Source of the DNA: Rathayibacter rhapontici | GTDB lineage: Bacteria; Actinomycetota; Actinomycetes; Actinomycetales; Microbacteriaceae | Length of the DNA stretch: 64,000 nt | Reading direction: 5' to 3' | Assembly: GCF_001995175.1 (NCBI RefSeq) | Contig: NZ_MUKN01000010.1 | Coordinates: forward strand, 1-64,000 | Part shown: one piece after another, positions 62,369-64,000 of the stretch | Numbering within the stretch: position 1 is the first letter of the stretch | Layout: every line of letters begins with the position of its first letter | Notes under the pieces: model-generated | What the model was told of the DNA's origin: nothing | What the model saw: the letters and a program-made list of their open reading frames with translations, nothing else | Database searches by the model: none | Made by a program: the position numbers and the translations under genes

Positions 62369-63636
62369 CGGGTCTCCTCGTCCTGCGGGCGGTCGTCGCG
62401 GGCGTCGTGGGGGCGGGTCGGCTCGGGACTGCCGAAGGCGGGCTCACTCCGCCCGCCCTCGATGTAGTGGGGCACGAACTCGGCGAGATCGCCCGTGATG
62501 AGGCCGGTCGTCTCGCGCACGTCGATCCCCGCCGGGGTCTCGCCGACGATCCAGCTGCCGATCACGACGGTCTTGCCGTCGATCCGGGCGAGCTCGGCGC
62601 GCGCCTGGTGGATGAAGCCCTCGTCGCCGTAGACGCCGCCGTTCTCGGCGACGACCGAGCCGTCGGCGTCGAGGACCGTGACGTTCGCGCCCTCCCGGCC
62701 GAGGCGGGGCTTGCGCACCTGGGCGGTGCCGACGAGCGGCTCGGCGGAGGCGGGGAGCAGGTTCGGGTGCCCGCGGAACATCTCCCAGAGCACGACGAGC
62801 AGCTGCTTGTTGCTGAGCAGGAGCTTCCACGCGGGCTCGACCCAGCGCGTGCGCTCGCGCCGGTCGAGCAGGAGCCCGCCGAACTGCTCGCCGAGCATCC
62901 ACTCCCACGGGTAGAGCTTGAAGATGCGGCGGATGGGCTCACCGTCGGCGTCGACGAAGCCCGCGCCGTCGAGCTCGTAGCGGATGTCCTCGACGAAGAT
63001 CAGCTTGGGGTCGAAGCCCGCCTGCGCCGCCGTCTCGGCCATGTAGGCCACGGTGTCGGCGTCCTCCACGATCAGCTCGCCGTCGCCGGAGTCGCGGAGC
63101 GACGCGAGGTGCAGGCGCGCTCCCTCGTCGAGCGTCCAGCGCTCGAGCCGGAGGTGGCGCCACTGCTCGACGAGCTGCTCGTGCAGGCTGTTGAACTGGT
63201 CGGCGTCCGGCCCGTGCACGTCGATCAGCCACTGCCACTGGGCGGCGGCGGTCTCGACGAGCGAGGTGGGGGTGTCGGCGTTGAACTCGAGCAGCTTCAC
63301 CGCGCCGCGGTCGTCGTAGGCGAGGTCGAAGCGGCCGTAGACGGTGGGGTCGTCCTCGTCCCAGGAGGTGCGGACCAGCTCGTGGAACCGCTCCGGGATG
63401 CCGAACTCGGCGAAGCGCCCCTCGCGCACGACCTTCTCGCACGCCTCCATGCAGAGGTCGAACAGCTCCTTCGTCACGCCCTCGAGCAGGTCGATCTCGG
63501 CCGGGGCGAAGCTGTAGGCCGCGAGCTCGTTCCAGTAGGGCCGGCCGCCCTCGGACGGCAGGTCGTAGAAGCTGAAACCGACCTCGTCGAGGCGGGCGCG
63601 CCACTCCGGACGCGGGGTAGAGCTGTGTCTGCGCAT
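62365..63636 (-). CDS. Glutathionylspermidine synthase family protein (YgiC/YjfC-like)
   Basis: A 423-residue ATP-grasp ligase of the GSP_synth family. It would couple ATP to amide formation between a carboxylate and an amine. PYWNELAAYSFAPAEIDLLE, YGRFDLAYDDRGAVKLLEFNADTPTSLVETA (with metal-binding E, N and D), WVEPAWKLLLSNKQLLVVLWEMFRGHPNLLPA and GREGANVTVLD are conserved features of YgiC-type proteins. True substrates of this subfamily are not known, and actinobacteria lack glutathione, so another amine or acid must be used. The 30 C-terminal residues are low complexity. Confidence 0.85.
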   Translation of the reverse strand: MRRHSSTPRPEWRARLDEVGFSFYDLPSEGGRPYWNELAAYSFAPAEIDLLEGVTKELFDLCMEACEKVVREGRFAEFGIPERFHELVRTSWDEDDPTVYGRFDLAYDDRGAVKLLEFNADTPTSLVETAAAQWQWLIDVHGPDADQFNSLHEQLVEQWRHLRLERWTLDEGARLHLASLRDSGDGELIVEDADTVAYMAETAAQAGFDPKLIFVEDIRYELDGAGFVDADGEPIRRIFKLYPWEWMLGEQFGGLLLDRRERTRWVEPAWKLLLSNKQLLVVLWEMFRGHPNLLPASAEPLVGTAQVRKPRLGREGANVTVLDADGSVVAENGGVYGDEGFIHQARAELARIDGKTVVIGSWIVGETPAGIDVRETTGLITGDLAEFVPHYIEGGRSEPAFGSPEPTRPHDARDDRPQDEETR

Positions 63637-63799
63637 GGTGTCTCGTCAGTGTACGTCCGGCTTCCGACAGCGGGCAGGGGGTTCCCGTGCGGCGCGGAGG
63701 CGCTCCACCGGGCAGACTCGACGGGAGCACGACGCAGGGGTGCGCAGGGCGCCGCCCGCGCCCCCGATGCCGTCGTCGGATCCGACCGGAAGGCAGTCC

Positions 63800-64000
63800 A
63801 TGACCACCGCACCCCGCATCGCTCCGCTCGACGGGCTCCGCGTGCTCGAGCTGGGCAACTTCATCGCCGCGCCGACCGCGGGCCGACTGCTGGCCGACTT
63901 CGGCGCCGAGGTGATCAAGGTCGAGCGGCCGGGCACCGGCGACGAGCTGCGGAAGTGGCGCCTGCACGCCGGCTCGACGACGTCGATGCTGTTCCACACC
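63800..64000 (+). CDS. Class III (CaiB/BaiF) CoA-transferase, N-terminal part
   Basis: The first 67 residues of a family III CoA-transferase, which moves CoA between carboxylic acids. LDGLRVLELGNFIAAPTAGRLLADFGAEVIKVERPGTGDELRKW is the standard N-terminal CoA-binding sequence. The catalytic aspartate lies beyond the window end. GGAAGGCAGTCC precedes the ATG. It is divergent from the YgiC-like gene. Confidence 0.9.
   Translation, partial: MTTAPRIAPLDGLRVLELGNFIAAPTAGRLLADFGAEVIKVERPGTGDELRKWRLHAGSTTSMLFHT

Overview
The window is about 70% GC DNA from an actinobacterium, most likely a member of the Microbacteriaceae. The evidence is the codon usage, the order tilS-hpt-ftsH-folEPBK-DUF3180-PH-PH-DUF2520-panC-lysS, many transcripts that appear leaderless (a TANNNT-like -10 box 6-8 bp before the start codon), and copies of a short GGTCTCGATACGCC... 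intergenic repeat. The genus is not decided by the sequence.

Region 1 (1-14.7 kb) is housekeeping. It holds the end of an NlpC/P60 peptidase, ppa, tilS, hpt, a GH76 glycosidase inserted before ftsH, a tightly overlapping folate operon (folE, folP, folB, folK), small membrane and PH-domain proteins, a DUF2520 protein, panC and lysS. Region 2 (14.7-32.4 kb) is mixed envelope and stress functions: a predicted HEMLH metalloprotein, cardiolipin synthase, an AraC regulator, NDH-2, a pirin, an LCP (LytR-CpsA-Psr) protein, an LAETG-anchored surface protein, clpC, a GNAT, a DUF2207 protein, radA, a hydrolase and tRNA-Ser(CGA). Region 3 (32.4-35.1 kb) is one gene for an 816-residue secreted fibronectin/Ig-like repeat protein. 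Its first half has lower GC and different codon use; its second half is four exact-period 270-bp repeats. Region 4 (35.2-40.3 kb) has a MarR regulator between two FUSC-type membrane proteins, then a hydrolase and a MOSC protein.

Region 5 (40.3-51.2 kb) is a sugar-acid catabolic locus. The leftward operon encodes an ABC importer (binding protein and two permeases, no ATPase), glucarate dehydratase, 5-dehydro-4-deoxyglucarate dehydratase and an aldehyde dehydrogenase. The divergent operon encodes a uronate dehydrogenase-like enzyme, an IclR regulator, an unrecognised glycosidase-like protein and an MFS transporter. Together they would oxidise a uronic acid through glucarate to 2-oxoglutarate. 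Region 6 (51.3-53 kb) has an orphan Phd-type antitoxin with a toxin stub, a RibD/DHFR-like protein and a HEAT-repeat protein. Region 7 (53-59.4 kb) is a second importer operon with a DapA-family aldolase and a DUF4862-like protein, controlled by a divergent LacI regulator with a perfect 18-bp palindromic operator. Region 8 (59.4-64 kb) holds a TetR-MFS efflux pair, a YgiB/YgiC-like pair and the start of a class III CoA-transferase.

Reading frames of at least eleven conserved genes, including ftsH, tilS and folB, are broken by twelve single-base indels. Five of these have the same sequence context. They look like assembly errors rather than biology, and affected genes are annotated across the break.
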